Source of the DNA: a delta proteobacterium NaphS2 | Lineage (GTDB): Bacteria; Desulfobacterota; DSM-4660; Desulfatiglandales; Desulfatiglandaceae | Reading direction: 5' to 3' | DNA: 64,000 nucleotides | NCBI GenBank assembly: GCA_000179315.1 | Contig: ADZZ01000702.1 | Span: forward strand, 1-64,000 | Part shown: piece by piece, positions 54,544-63,602 of the stretch | Layout: every line of letters starts with the position of its first letter | How positions within the stretch are numbered: the first letter of the stretch is position 1 | Made by a program: the position numbers and the translations under genes | The notes under the pieces: model-generated | What the model saw: only the letters and a program-made list of their open reading frames with translations | Databases searched by the model: none | Told to the model about the DNA's origin: nothing

Positions 54544-55401
54544 CTATTCAAATCGGTAATTGAGTGTTTTCGTCTCGCTGCCGCGACCGATTTCCAGAGA
54601 CAGTTCGGTGCCCGACTTGAGACGGTTGTAAAATTCAAAGGCATCCTCCGGGCTTTTGATGACCTTGTCGTCTATTCTCTTGACCACGTCGCCGTTTTGA
54701 AGGCCCAGCTTGGCAAAGATGGATGCCGGTTTGATGTGGGAAAGAATCAATCCATCCGGTTTGCCCTTCTTCATGAGTGGCCGGATGCGCACCTGCGTCA
54801 AAAGGGAATTGATATTGCCAAGGGATTTTTGAAGATCATCGTGACCCACCGTAATGGCATAGCCATCGTTTCCGCGTCTATCGCCGGATCTTCGGGAGCC
54901 CCCTTTTCCGGCTTTGGCCTGTTCCATTTCAAGGATTTCATCTTTGCCGTTGACCTCGAGCACCACTTTTTCCCTCAGGATTTTCTTGACAACGGCGCCC
55001 TGGATTTTGTCCCCGGTCTGGTAAAGATCCTGCTTCCTCTTATCTTTTTCCTCTATGACGGCAAAGGCAACCGCTTCGGGTCCGAATACGGTCCCGATCA
55101 AAAGGATTTTCAGGCTTGTGGGTTTAAGGGCCGCGATTTCTTCAGCATCCATTTCCTTTTTCTCTTTTTCGTCCTCCGGTGACAGCCCCCCTCCCAACAA
55201 ACCCCGTTGGCTGATCTTATCATAGTGGGCGAAGGAGAGCGGCTTATTCATGATCCGGTTTGAAACGGCGCCTGTTGCGGTTTCCCGGCCTGTTACCGGC
55301 AACATTTCCGCATTCACAAACCGGTAAAAAATATCCACACCGATGTAGACCGCAACAAACAGGGCAATGAGGTTGAACAGGATTTCACCAAAGCGGGGCA
55401 T
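54544..55401 (-). CDS. gspC: type II secretion protein GspC
   Basis: 285 residues from ATG 55401 with AGAGGA 13 bases upstream; an in-frame start at 55464 would overlap gspN. MPRFGEILFNLIALFVAVYIGVDIFYRFV is the membrane anchor. The HR domain (LKPTSLKILLIGTVFGPEAVAFAVIEEKDKRKQDLYQTGDKIQGAVVKKILREKVVLEVNGKDEIL) binds GspD. The PDZ domain is at the C terminus (IKPASIFAKLGLQNGDVVKRIDDKVIKSPEDAFEFYNRLKSG). It connects the inner-membrane platform to the secretin. Confidence 0.92.
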   Translation of the reverse strand: MPRFGEILFNLIALFVAVYIGVDIFYRFVNAEMLPVTGRETATGAVSNRIMNKPLSFAHYDKISQRGLLGGGLSPEDEKEKKEMDAEEIAALKPTSLKILLIGTVFGPEAVAFAVIEEKDKRKQDLYQTGDKIQGAVVKKILREKVVLEVNGKDEILEMEQAKAGKGGSRRSGDRRGNDGYAITVGHDDLQKSLGNINSLLTQVRIRPLMKKGKPDGLILSHIKPASIFAKLGLQNGDVVKRIDDKVIKSPEDAFEFYNRLKSGTELSLEIGRGSETKTLNYRFE

Positions 55402-55417
55402 GCAGTGTCTGATTCCT

Positions 55418-56296
55418 CTAAATAAACCTGAACTTCGGGGACCTGAAGGTGCCTTGAATGACAAAAAACCGTTTCGAACCGTTTCGAACCCCGCCCAAAA
55501 GGCTCAGCAGGGCGGGCCCCCCTTTGAGGGTCTCGAGATAATCCGCAACGGGTTCGAGGGTTCCCTTCAAATTGAGCCTGCTGCGGTCCATGATCCGATT
55601 CAGATAAATGGTTCCGGAAAGGGATCCCTGGAATCCTTTTCCGTCAAGGGATACTCTGTTTAGATTGACGGTTCCCTTTTTAAGGGTGAACCGGGCGTTC
55701 AGTTCACCTAAAGGAACGGTTTCAAGGCCAGGAAAAGGGGTTCTAAAATCGATCTTCCCTTCCGAAATATGGAACTCTCCGCTTCCCTCTCCCGAATCAA
55801 TCCGGCCTATCGGTCCCTTATAGTCGAGATTTCCGGTGAGTTTTCCCGCAACATTGCCAATGCCGAAATCGGGCAGAAAAGCGTATTCCTGAAGGCGGAC
55901 ATCTTTAAGGGAAAGGGAAAACCCATTGATTTTACCGTCCGTACCGGAAAGAACCCGCCCGCCCATAACCCCGCCATAGGCACGGGCATCAAAAAACCAG
56001 GTAATATCTCCCGTCATAAGTGAGCCCATCCCAGGCGCCACGCACAGTTCCCGGGCCTCAAAAAATGGGCTTTCCGGGTGCTCTTTCAGGGAAAGAACGG
56101 GCTTTTTCAACCGAAGACCGGGTGGAAACGACGGATCGAGAGATCCGGTCTCAAAAATCACCCGGGGATCCATTCCATCAGCCGCCCGTACCAGGTATGA
56201 TTGCAGTTCGGCCGATGGAAACCGCATATAAAGAAGCACCGCCGCCACCACAACGGCATAAAGTGCATAACTGATGTATTTTAATCCTTTTTTCAT
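55418..56296 (-). CDS. gspN: type II secretion protein GspN
   Basis: 292 residues from ATG 56296, overlapping the end of gspM by four bases. MKKGLKYISYALYAVVVAAVLLYMRFP is the membrane anchor. The periplasmic region has the GspN-type pattern (PVLSLKEHPESPFFEARELCVAPGMGSLMTGDITWFFDARAYGGVMGGRV and GNLDYKGPIGRIDSGEGSGEFHISEG). GspN is an accessory component of some type II systems and is often placed next to gspC as here. Confidence 0.85.
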   Translation of the reverse strand: MKKGLKYISYALYAVVVAAVLLYMRFPSAELQSYLVRAADGMDPRVIFETGSLDPSFPPGLRLKKPVLSLKEHPESPFFEARELCVAPGMGSLMTGDITWFFDARAYGGVMGGRVLSGTDGKINGFSLSLKDVRLQEYAFLPDFGIGNVAGKLTGNLDYKGPIGRIDSGEGSGEFHISEGKIDFRTPFPGLETVPLGELNARFTLKKGTVNLNRVSLDGKGFQGSLSGTIYLNRIMDRSRLNLKGTLEPVADYLETLKGGPALLSLLGGVRNGSKRFFVIQGTFRSPKFRFI

Positions 56297-56817
56297 GGAG
56301 ATTCCAGCGTGACCACCTGCAGCACCACGTCCAGTGCTCCTTTTTTTCCTTTGTTCTCGGTTACGGCGCATCGTTTTATTTGAACGGCTTCTTTGGCCAA
56401 CTCGATGCGGTAAATATAATCCATCAGTCTGTTCAGGGAAATCCTGTCCAGTTTCATTTCCACCATTGTTTCCTTCCGTCCGTTTTCACCCTTGGATGAA
56501 GAAGGTTTCATGTATTTGATATGGCGTTTGACCCCGGCCTTTCCCGCGGCTTGTTCAAGGAATGAAAAGAGGGTGAACCCGGGGGGCCTTTTTCTGATGG
56601 CATCTTCCGCCACACGGGATTGCCGTTTCAGCACCCCATATTCCTTCGAGAGGCGAACCATTTCTCTAAGGCTTGTTTCTTTTGCTGAAATTTGCTGTTG
56701 GAGGCGTTTACGGTTTGCCAATACGGGAAAGACACCGAATTGAAAGAGGCAGAAGACCGCCAACGCGAAACCCGCCACCTGCACAAATCGCTTTTCCCTT
56801 TTTCCCAACTGCATCAT
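56293..56817 (-). CDS. gspM: type II secretion protein GspM
   Basis: 174 residues. A short basic start (MMQLGKREKRFVQ) leads to a membrane helix (VAGFALAVFCLFQFGVFPVLA), then a coiled coil (KRLQQQISAKETSLREMVRLSKEYGVLKRQS) and the ferredoxin-like end (MVEMKLDRISLNRLMDYIYRIELAKEAVQIKRCAVTENKG). It joins GspL in the inner-membrane platform. Both neighbours overlap it by four bases. Confidence 0.9.
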   Translation of the reverse strand: MMQLGKREKRFVQVAGFALAVFCLFQFGVFPVLANRKRLQQQISAKETSLREMVRLSKEYGVLKRQSRVAEDAIRKRPPGFTLFSFLEQAAGKAGVKRHIKYMKPSSSKGENGRKETMVEMKLDRISLNRLMDYIYRIELAKEAVQIKRCAVTENKGKKGALDVVLQVVTLESP

Positions 56818-58289
56818 CTTCCCAGCTTAATTTCAAACAGCACCCTGTTTTTACCCCGATCCAGATTGGCGGAACTGATGGTGGTGGTCTTGAAAAGGGA
56901 TGATTTTTCAAGGCCCTGCTTTGCCCGATCCACTGTGTTGTAGGTGTCGGTACTGCCCTTGATCCTGACGGCGTAGGGGTCGATCACCAGCCGTGACACC
57001 TTTAGATCCATTGTCGCGGGGAGACGTTCCGAAATTTCCAGCAACAGATCAAGGGCCCTGCCGTTCATCCTCCCCATCTCCCCCGGGGTGGCAGCCCGTT
57101 TCAGCTCATTTATTTCAATTTGCGCCTGTTTGACAGGATCCACGATGCGACTGATGTGGGGGAATGTCTTCTTGAACAAAGCGCGTATCCGTCCATCAAG
57201 GGCATTTGCCCGCTGTTTCAGAAAATGGATGTCCGTGCCCATATCAACGGCCCACAGCGCAGCAATGATGGCCAGCCAGACGGCAATTTTTTTGAACATC
57301 GCCGAACGAAAAATGGATTGTTTCCGGATCTCGAATTCATTTCTTCGAAAATTCAGGCCCAATCCTTTGGTGCCGGTGTACCAGCCCAATGCCAGCGAAA
57401 GCGCACCGTTCATAAGCGATGCATTCCATTTTGTTTCAGCATTTTCTCCCAGATGAATGTGGTCGTCTTTTGAAAGCTCGATTTTGAGGGCGGGAATCCC
57501 CAAAGATTCGGTCACAAAGCCGATTGCCCCCGAAATTGTGGCACCCGGGCCCGTCAGGAAAGCCTTTTCAGGGGCCGCAAATCCCTTTCGCCGGGCCCCG
57601 AAGGCATGAACCGTATGGCGTATGGTGTTCATCGCCGTGTGAAAAGCAACCGGTGAATCATTTTCCCATGGGTTACCCTCCGATCCGTTGCGGCTTTCAC
57701 TTCCATAAACGACCGTGCGGATAAATGCCACCTTCTTTTCCTGCCACAGGACCAGGGTTATCCTTTTTTCCCCCAGTTCCAGCAACATGCCGTTCTGCGG
57801 CGCGCCGGGACGATTTGTGAGCCACAAGGCCAGTGGAACCAAGCGGACACACAATGCGTCCGGGTCGATGCCACGGGAGCCTAGCGATTCCAGAAATCCA
57901 TCGATCACGCGTTTTTCCACAAAAAAAGCCAGCAGTTCCGGTGCTGCGGGCGTATTTATGGAGAGAAAATCGATGATGAGATCATCGATGGGAAAAGGGA
58001 CGTTCGGTTCCAGTTCAAAGGAGAGGATTTCCCGCTGCTTTCGCTTGTCTTTGAAAGGAACGGTCAGGTTTCGATAGTAGGTGTCCGCCTCGGGAAGGGC
58101 AACAACGCATTCCCCTCCTTGGAGGTTCATGGATCGGGAAAGCATCGAAAGTGCATCATCGAAGGGCGCCTCCCCTCTCAGGGGAATTCGGGCACAGGCC
58201 CGGATTTCCCATCCACCCATCCCTTTCGTTACCTGGACCGCGGTCAGATAATCATCGCTGATATCGATGCCTGTAACGCTTCCGTGCAT
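56814..58289 (-). CDS. gspL: type II secretion protein GspL, PilM-like
   Basis: 491 residues. The N-terminal two thirds are actin-like (MHGSVTGIDISDDYLTAVQVTKG, FELEPNVPFPIDDLIIDFLSI, MLLELGEKRITLVLW). A membrane helix (MFKKIAVWLAIIAALWAVDMG) is near residue 335 and the periplasmic C terminus is ferredoxin-like (ATMDLKVSRLVIDPYAVRIKGSTDTYNTVDRAKQGLEKS). It combines functions that PilM and PilN share in the pilus system. GspL recruits GspE to the platform. Confidence 0.92.
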   Translation of the reverse strand: MHGSVTGIDISDDYLTAVQVTKGMGGWEIRACARIPLRGEAPFDDALSMLSRSMNLQGGECVVALPEADTYYRNLTVPFKDKRKQREILSFELEPNVPFPIDDLIIDFLSINTPAAPELLAFFVEKRVIDGFLESLGSRGIDPDALCVRLVPLALWLTNRPGAPQNGMLLELGEKRITLVLWQEKKVAFIRTVVYGSESRNGSEGNPWENDSPVAFHTAMNTIRHTVHAFGARRKGFAAPEKAFLTGPGATISGAIGFVTESLGIPALKIELSKDDHIHLGENAETKWNASLMNGALSLALGWYTGTKGLGLNFRRNEFEIRKQSIFRSAMFKKIAVWLAIIAALWAVDMGTDIHFLKQRANALDGRIRALFKKTFPHISRIVDPVKQAQIEINELKRAATPGEMGRMNGRALDLLLEISERLPATMDLKVSRLVIDPYAVRIKGSTDTYNTVDRAKQGLEKSSLFKTTTISSANLDRGKNRVLFEIKLGR

Positions 58290-58292
58290 GTC

Positions 58293-59291
58293 TTATGCGG
58301 CTTTCCATTGAAGGATTTGAATGGGCCTTCCCGGTTCCCGGAACACCTGGACCGTTAAACGCTGTTCCATTTTTTCGAGGATACCCGTGGACTGAATTAT
58401 AAAATAATGGCTGCTTGTGGTTATCAGATCGGCGTCGAAAACAATGTGATCCATGCCGGAGACTTTTTGATACCATTTGGGGTCTGACAGATCGTTTAAG
58501 GGATCTTTCCGATAAGCGATCATGTCTTTTGCCATTTCCTCGGTCATCTCCGCCGAAAGGGCTTGCAGGATGAGCGGCCCCGCCGTATTGATATTGATTT
58601 TACCGCCTCCAAAGAGGCTCAAGTGGGATATAAGGCCCTCCTTTTCCTTTGTTCCGTATACCAGTTCTTTGCTCATGCCTTTTATGAGCGTCAGTCGATC
58701 CAGCGATGTCAGCACGCCGTTGTCGCAGCTGTAGGACGGATCGAGCCCCCGGTAATAGGCGGATTCGACACCGAAGCGGGTTATTTCATCATCCGGATCA
58801 AGCCAGTCTTTAATAAAATCCATCAAGATTGAAACCTCATCCGGATCAAGCCCGAAGGATTTTGACAATAAAAATCGCTCAAAAAGATCTTTTTGGGCCG
58901 GGCGCCACTCACCCTTTTCATCAATGAGCTGATTGATGGGGATTTTTCCGCAAAGATCTGAAATTTCAACCATGAAATGCCCCTTTTCAAACAGGGCCGT
59001 TGACTGCAATGAAAGTTCCCCGGATTTCGCCCAGGGTTCCAGAAGCGTGTCGATCTCATTTTCCGTTGCATCCTCGGAAAGCACCGTCACGGCACACTCA
59101 AATCCTGAACGGGCTACCAAGTGAAGCCTTGCGGCTTCCTTGAAGTTGCCGGACCCATAAAGCCCGGACCATACCGAGCGGTTGAATTGAAGGGTTACCA
59201 CAACAATCATGCTGATTATGAGAAGTGTCAGTATCAGTGCAAAACCCCTCTGATTTTTATATGGTGACCGCTTTGGCATTTTCACCTTCAT
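58293..59291 (-). CDS. gspK: type II secretion minor pseudopilin GspK
   Basis: 332 residues. NQRGFALILTLLIISMIVVVTLQFNRSVWSG is the prepilin signal of GspK, with the typical FALI instead of FTLIE. The large alpha-helical domain (KIPINQLIDEKGEWRPAQKDLFERFLL, ILMDFIKDWLDPDDEI, YYRGLDPSYSCDNGVLTSLDRLTLIKGM) and GKININTAGPLILQALS are family traits. It caps the pseudopilus with GspI and GspJ. It overlaps gspJ by four bases. Confidence 0.94.
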   Translation of the reverse strand: MKVKMPKRSPYKNQRGFALILTLLIISMIVVVTLQFNRSVWSGLYGSGNFKEAARLHLVARSGFECAVTVLSEDATENEIDTLLEPWAKSGELSLQSTALFEKGHFMVEISDLCGKIPINQLIDEKGEWRPAQKDLFERFLLSKSFGLDPDEVSILMDFIKDWLDPDDEITRFGVESAYYRGLDPSYSCDNGVLTSLDRLTLIKGMSKELVYGTKEKEGLISHLSLFGGGKININTAGPLILQALSAEMTEEMAKDMIAYRKDPLNDLSDPKWYQKVSGMDHIVFDADLITTSSHYFIIQSTGILEKMEQRLTVQVFREPGRPIQILQWKAA

Positions 59292-59998
59292 GAAAGGGGG
59301 GGGAGCGCGACACCGGTCACGAACTGAAGCGGTTTTTCCGGATCGAGGGAATTTTCAAACCCGATGGAAATCTCAACCCGCGTCGGCAATGGCGCCTCGT
59401 TGTTGCGCTCTGAAGCGGCCCATTCCTTGTGGGCATTGCCGTTTTCGTCATAGTAGATAAAATCCAGCCACTTAAGTCCCTCACAGAGCAGGAGGCCCCC
59501 TTGTCCGGAGTCAGGGCTTTCCAGGTAATCCGGCGTGTCGGAACGGTAAAGGGCCAGTAAACCTGTTTCCTCTTGATATTCGGTGTAATAGTTGATTTCC
59601 GCCGGGCCCTCCTCCGACCGTCCGGCTTCAAAGGAAACGTGCGCCCAGGAGAGAAAACGAAGGTTATCCGCACTGCTATCATTTATTTCATGATCTTCTC
59701 CCAGGAATACCACCTGCTGCAGAGTCGCATTGCTACCGGTCGATTTCTCCATGGCGGAGACGTCTGCATAAACGGAAGCCAGATCCTCGGAAATCCGTTC
59801 CAGGGTCACTCGGGCCGCCGCATAGATTTCTTCCCGTGCTTCGGTGTCGTTTACCACTTTAAAAGTTCCTCGAAAAGCACCGAAAACGGCGGACACCACC
59901 AGCGTAAGCATAAAAATAGCAAGAAGAATTTCCAGCAGTGTAAACCCTCCGTTTGCGGCGGGCCTAACGTGTGAGGCATAAGGCTTAAAGTTTCTCAT
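59288..59998 (-). CDS. gspJ: type II secretion minor pseudopilin GspJ
   Basis: 236 residues from ATG 59998; in-frame starts at 60025 and 60055 also exist and none has a strong ribosome site. ANGGFTLLEILLAIFMLTLVVSAVFGAFRGTFKV is the GspJ prepilin start. The rest matches GspJ in size and in the SWAHVSFEAGRSEEGPAEINYYTEYQ segment. It forms the tip complex with GspI and GspK. Confidence 0.92.
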   Translation of the reverse strand: MRNFKPYASHVRPAANGGFTLLEILLAIFMLTLVVSAVFGAFRGTFKVVNDTEAREEIYAAARVTLERISEDLASVYADVSAMEKSTGSNATLQQVVFLGEDHEINDSSADNLRFLSWAHVSFEAGRSEEGPAEINYYTEYQEETGLLALYRSDTPDYLESPDSGQGGLLLCEGLKWLDFIYYDENGNAHKEWAASERNNEAPLPTRVEISIGFENSLDPEKPLQFVTGVALPPLS

Positions 59999-60051
59999 GG
60001 GAAAATTCAAGAGACAAGCACTCATCAAGTTTGTTGCCGTTCTTCGATCAA

Positions 60052-60492
60052 TCAATCAATGGTTTCGGGCGGAAAGAACCGGTAAAGTCTGAGATTATAT
60101 TGATACAGCTCTCCTTCACCGCAGGTGACCGCCAGATCGATGCGTTTGAGGCGACCCTTCATCTGCCCAATGCCGGGCAGATCGGCGTTTTGCACCGTCA
60201 CGCGCCATGCATACCCTGAGAAGGCATCGCCGAAATCCCCTGCGTCTGACGCCAGTTTTTCCAATCCGGCTGTTGTCATTTCAGCCATTTTTTCCCGGGC
60301 CAGCAGCACCGCCGTGGTCTGAAATCTGCTTTCAGCGGCCAGTGACAGACTTCGGGACTGCAATCCGAGCACCGCCGCCAGCGCAATTGTCAGCACGGCA
60401 ACGGCAATCATGACCTCCAAAAGGGTAAATCCGTCTATGTTATGCGTCGCTTTCAAAATCAACGTAGGTATCGAGAACCTTAATCTTACCAC
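60052..60492 (-). CDS. gspI: type II secretion minor pseudopilin GspI
   Basis: 146 residues. HNIDGFTLLEVMIAVAVLTIALAAVLGLQSRSLSLAAES is the GspI prepilin start. The annotated GTG at 60492 overlaps gspH by 53 bases; a later TTG is possible because the leader (MVRLRFSIPTLILKATHNID) is long for this family. The C terminus LDLAVTCGEGELYQYNLRLYRFFPP-like region is normal. Confidence 0.9.
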   Translation of the reverse strand: MVRLRFSIPTLILKATHNIDGFTLLEVMIAVAVLTIALAAVLGLQSRSLSLAAESRFQTTAVLLAREKMAEMTTAGLEKLASDAGDFGDAFSGYAWRVTVQNADLPGIGQMKGRLKRIDLAVTCGEGELYQYNLRLYRFFPPETID

Positions 60493-60970
60493 CGAAAGGG
60501 CTCAATACAACCGTCAGCCGCCTGTCTGCGTCATCTCCCAGATGGATGGCGGAAGGCTGAACATAGCCCTTTTTAAAAAAGAGGATGACCGTCTCACCAT
60601 CGCTCACTTTGCCTTCGGTCTTGTACCATACATCGAGGATTTTTACGTCATCGGGCAATTTTTGTGCATTTTCCCGCGCAAGTGCCAGTTCTTCTTCGGT
60701 CATGGCCTGAAAACCGGTCCAGTACCGCTGTTGGGCCATATCCAGATACAGGCCGTAGGTCTTTCTTTCCCGGGTGGCCTCGTCTCTCAGATTTTTCGCC
60801 AACCCCGTCATGCGAAGGGCGGTGCGCTTCAGGTTATCGCTCAGCAGTGCGTTTCGAATCTGCGGCATGGTGAGCCCGACCATCATGACGATAAGGCTTA
60901 TTACCACCACCAGTTCGATTAGCGTGAAGCCTTTCGGGTTTTGGCCAAAAGCGTTCCGGCATGGTTTCAA
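60440..60970 (-). CDS. gspH: type II secretion minor pseudopilin GspH
   Basis: 176 residues. NPKGFTLIELVVVISLIVMMVGLTMPQIRNALL is the prepilin signal and helix, and LKRTALRMTGLAKNLRDEATRERKTYGLYLDMAQQRYW is the GspH pattern. It joins the pseudopilus below the tip. It starts six bases after the gspG stop. Confidence 0.92.
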   Translation of the reverse strand: MKPCRNAFGQNPKGFTLIELVVVISLIVMMVGLTMPQIRNALLSDNLKRTALRMTGLAKNLRDEATRERKTYGLYLDMAQQRYWTGFQAMTEEELALARENAQKLPDDVKILDVWYKTEGKVSDGETVILFFKKGYVQPSAIHLGDDADRRLTVVLSPFGGKIKVLDTYVDFESDA

Positions 60971-60976
60971 GAAGGA

Positions 60977-61420
60977 CTACTCCCGATCCCAGTTGTTGAC
61001 ATCCTGGTTCTGTTCCTCTCCCCCGGGCTGGCCATCGGCCCCGTAACTGGTCAAATCGAAGTCGCCGTGCAGGCCCGGGCTGAGATAAACATATTCGTAG
61101 CCCCACGGGTCCCGGGGAACCTGCCCTTTTTCAAGATATCCGCCCTTTCGCCAGGCCCTGGGCAGCTCCCCCCCGGTGGGCGCTTCCACCAGTGCCTGAA
61201 GTCCCTGCTCCGTTGTCGGATACACGCCGTTGTCCAGTTTGTAGAGTCTGAGCGCGGTTTCCATGCTCTCCATCTGCACGCGGGCTTTCATTCTTCTGGC
61301 TTCCTCGGGTCTGCCCATGATCCTTGGAATGATGAGCCCTGCCAGAATGCCCAGAATAACAATGACGACCATCAGTTCGATCAGTGTGAAACCGCGATCA
61401 TTCGAGCGCTTGTTGTACAT
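60977..61420 (-). CDS. gspG: type II secretion major pseudopilin GspG
   Basis: 147 residues. SNDRGFTLIELMVVIVILGILAGLIIPRIMGRPEEARRMKARVQMESMETALRLYKLDNGVYPTTEQGLQALVEAPTG is the canonical GspG sequence. The C terminus DPWGYEYVYLSPGLHGDFDLTSYGADGQPGGE includes the Ca2+-binding loop. It should be the most abundant subunit. It lies directly behind the broken gspF. Confidence 0.97.
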   Translation of the reverse strand: MYNKRSNDRGFTLIELMVVIVILGILAGLIIPRIMGRPEEARRMKARVQMESMETALRLYKLDNGVYPTTEQGLQALVEAPTGGELPRAWRKGGYLEKGQVPRDPWGYEYVYLSPGLHGDFDLTSYGADGQPGGEEQNQDVNNWDRE

Positions 61421-61458
61421 GTCATCTTCCTTCCCGTTTTGTGATGTCCCTCCAAAAA

Positions 61459-61800
61459 TCAGCGGATCATTTGATTCAAATCAAAGATCGGCAGCAGCAT
61501 CGAAACAACGATAAACCCGACGGTGACGCCCATAAAAAGAATCATCACCGGTTCCAGCATGGACGTCATGGTCATCACCTCTGCTTCCACTTCACGTTCA
61601 TACATATCGGCGATTCTGTCCAACATTTCTTCCAAGTGGCCGCTCTTTTCACCGGCTGAAATCATCTGAACCGAAATGGGGGGGAAACAACGGTTTCCCG
61701 TAATGGCGTCGGCGAGGGCGTTCCCTTTCTCAACCGCATCCATGGCGCCGTCGATGACTTCCGCAAAAAGGATGTTTCCCACAACGTTCTTAACAATGTT
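61459..61800 (-). pseudogene. gspF: 3' part of gspF, separated by an insertion sequence
   Basis: Encodes the last ~113 residues of GspF in the normal frame: NIVKNVVGNILFAEVIDGAMDAVEKGNALADAITG, then ISAGEKSGHLEEMLDRIADMYEREVEAEVMTMTSMLEPVMILFMGVTVGFIVVSMLLPIFDLNQMI. The frame enters from the insertion sequence's end. The three-helix GspF platform protein would be whole if the 1802-base insertion and one target repeat were removed (TALNIVKNVV junction). Confidence 0.9.
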
Positions 61801-63602
61801 CAGCAATTCCCGACCGCGTCGCTACTGAGTCTATTTCTTAACATTTCTACAAAATAGATACCGCTGTCAAAGAGCCTTGCTGAGAATTAGCTGAAATTCC
61901 TCGTTTGGCCGGTCAATTTTTGATGAAACAAGGGGCAAAAAAAAGACCTAAAACCAATCCCATATGATTTACCGCACAGATGTCCCTTACCGGCAAATAC
62001 CAATTTTTCTGGAATTGACGCTTTTTTTCATTGGTATAGTGCATCTTGCATTCAATCGTCATCATATAAAATTATCGGCGGTTGGAATTTCATCCCGTAA
62101 AAAAGGGCTTCGTAAAGCATCCTCATCGATTTGAACGCAAAATCTCTAAACAAGGATCGCATACGATCCCAAAGTTCTCGTTTGCTACCCATCTTATGCC
62201 ATGTAGCTCGAAACAGGGGACAACAGAGCTGCTGTGTTTGGTCAACCAAAAAGGCCAACATCATGAGCATCACAAAAACTACACTCAGATTTTTCTTTCC
62301 GAGCCCATAGTTATGACCGAAATGATAGCCTTGATTCTTGAGGGTATTGAACGTCTCATTTTCTATTTTCCAGCGTGCACGACCGCCTCGCATAAGTTCA
62401 TAAGAGTTTCCATTTGTTATGGTAAAATCAGTAACCCAGCTGAAATGTTGCGTCTTTTCTGACGTGATTTCCCAGTATTCCAGGAAATTGATCAGCAAAT
62501 CCTGATTTGATTCATTCAGGGGGAGGTGGTTAACGAAAAGGAAACGATGCGTTTTTTGCGGATTATCATTATCGACCAATTCAAATTGAACAGCTTCGCC
62601 ATTTTCTTGTGCCTCTTCCACTTTTCTGAACAGGAAAGGATGATCCCCCTTCTTCACACCCAGAATGTAATGAAGATTGTATTTTTCCGCCTCCCTTATG
62701 TGTGGCGCATTCGAACTTAGGGCATCTTCGGTAATGATAACGGGCAGGTGTGGATGGTCCTTTCTAAGACTGTCGAAGAAACGTTTTGCGGCATTACGCT
62801 CACAATCGTTCTTGCTTTGGCCGTCTTGTTTGATTATGAACTCCGGGGCTAACGGAATGACCTCTTTGAGATCGGGATGAACAATTGCCGCCCCCAGCAT
62901 CTGTTGGTAATAGGTGATTTCGCCGGTCTTTTTGTTTACTTTTTGCAGACAATTATCAGAGAAAATTTTCTTCGAGGAAAAGTAGCCTGTTCCGTCCAAA
63001 GATAACAGATAGCATCCCTGGAAGAAAGCCAGGCGCTCCAGAGCTTTGCCTCTTTGCAATTTACTAAAAATATTCTTATACGCAGGTCGAATTTCCACAG
63101 GGTCTACTTCATCCAGAATCGTTCGCATCTGCGAGTCACAAGGTATACTTTCTACATGATAAATGCTTTCTAAATTCTCAGCGGCTTGTCTTCGTTTGTC
63201 AAAAGCAAGCAGGGACGGATCTTTGAGAGAGAAAACGGCAAAGCCAGACATCAAGGCGTCTGCCATTGATATTTCCGGATTACCCTCACGGTAGTCCGAT
63301 ACTCCCAAAAAATCTTTATGCAGACCCTCGAACAGTGGATCAGCACTAAGATACTTTCGAGAAGCTAACCTTCCCTTTTTCTGTTGGCTTTGATGTTTCA
63401 TGACATTTATGGGAGTGAATCATGAACCATCGTTCGCCAAATGTCCAGGTTTTCCTGAAATTTATTTGCAGTTTTGACGCTTTTTTTTGAAAAAGAACTC
63501 CATAATGCGCTTTTTCAAGAACTTTCAATGCCAAGGCTTTACGAAAAGCGAATTTCAAGTTACACTGATATTGGGCCTTTCAACAGCAACCGGGAATTGC
63601 TG
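61801..63602 (-). mobile_element. IS4-family insertion sequence in gspF
   Basis: An 1802-base element with terminal inverted repeats CAGCAATTCCCG (61801-61812) and CGGGAATTGCTG (63591-63602). It is flanked by the direct repeat AACAATGTT (61792-61800 and 63603-63611; up to 11 bases are shared if terminal bases are counted). One transposase gene occupies 62052-63401. About 250 bases to its left and 200 to its right are non-coding. Confidence 0.9.
62052..63401 (-). CDS. IS4-family transposase
   Basis: 449 residues of the DDE fold with the IS4-type beta insertion. The first catalytic Asp is in YLLSLDGTGYFSSKKIFSDN, the second in LPVIITEDALSSNAPHI, and the Glu in the signature GGRARWKIENETFNTLKNQGYHFGHNYGLG. 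The N terminus (LFEGLHKDFLGVSDYREGNPEISMADALMSGFAVF) is family-like. It looks intact and probably active, which explains the clean target duplication in gspF. Confidence 0.92.
   Translation of the reverse strand: MKHQSQQKKGRLASRKYLSADPLFEGLHKDFLGVSDYREGNPEISMADALMSGFAVFSLKDPSLLAFDKRRQAAENLESIYHVESIPCDSQMRTILDEVDPVEIRPAYKNIFSKLQRGKALERLAFFQGCYLLSLDGTGYFSSKKIFSDNCLQKVNKKTGEITYYQQMLGAAIVHPDLKEVIPLAPEFIIKQDGQSKNDCERNAAKRFFDSLRKDHPHLPVIITEDALSSNAPHIREAEKYNLHYILGVKKGDHPFLFRKVEEAQENGEAVQFELVDNDNPQKTHRFLFVNHLPLNESNQDLLINFLEYWEITSEKTQHFSWVTDFTITNGNSYELMRGGRARWKIENETFNTLKNQGYHFGHNYGLGKKNLSVVFVMLMMLAFLVDQTQQLCCPLFRATWHKMGSKRELWDRMRSLFRDFAFKSMRMLYEALFYGMKFQPPIILYDDD

Noticed and set aside
53974-55182. 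Plus-strand open frame of 402 codons opposite the GspA-like ATPase and gspC
   Set aside because: Crosses the boundary of two genuine genes on the other strand and has antisense-type composition.
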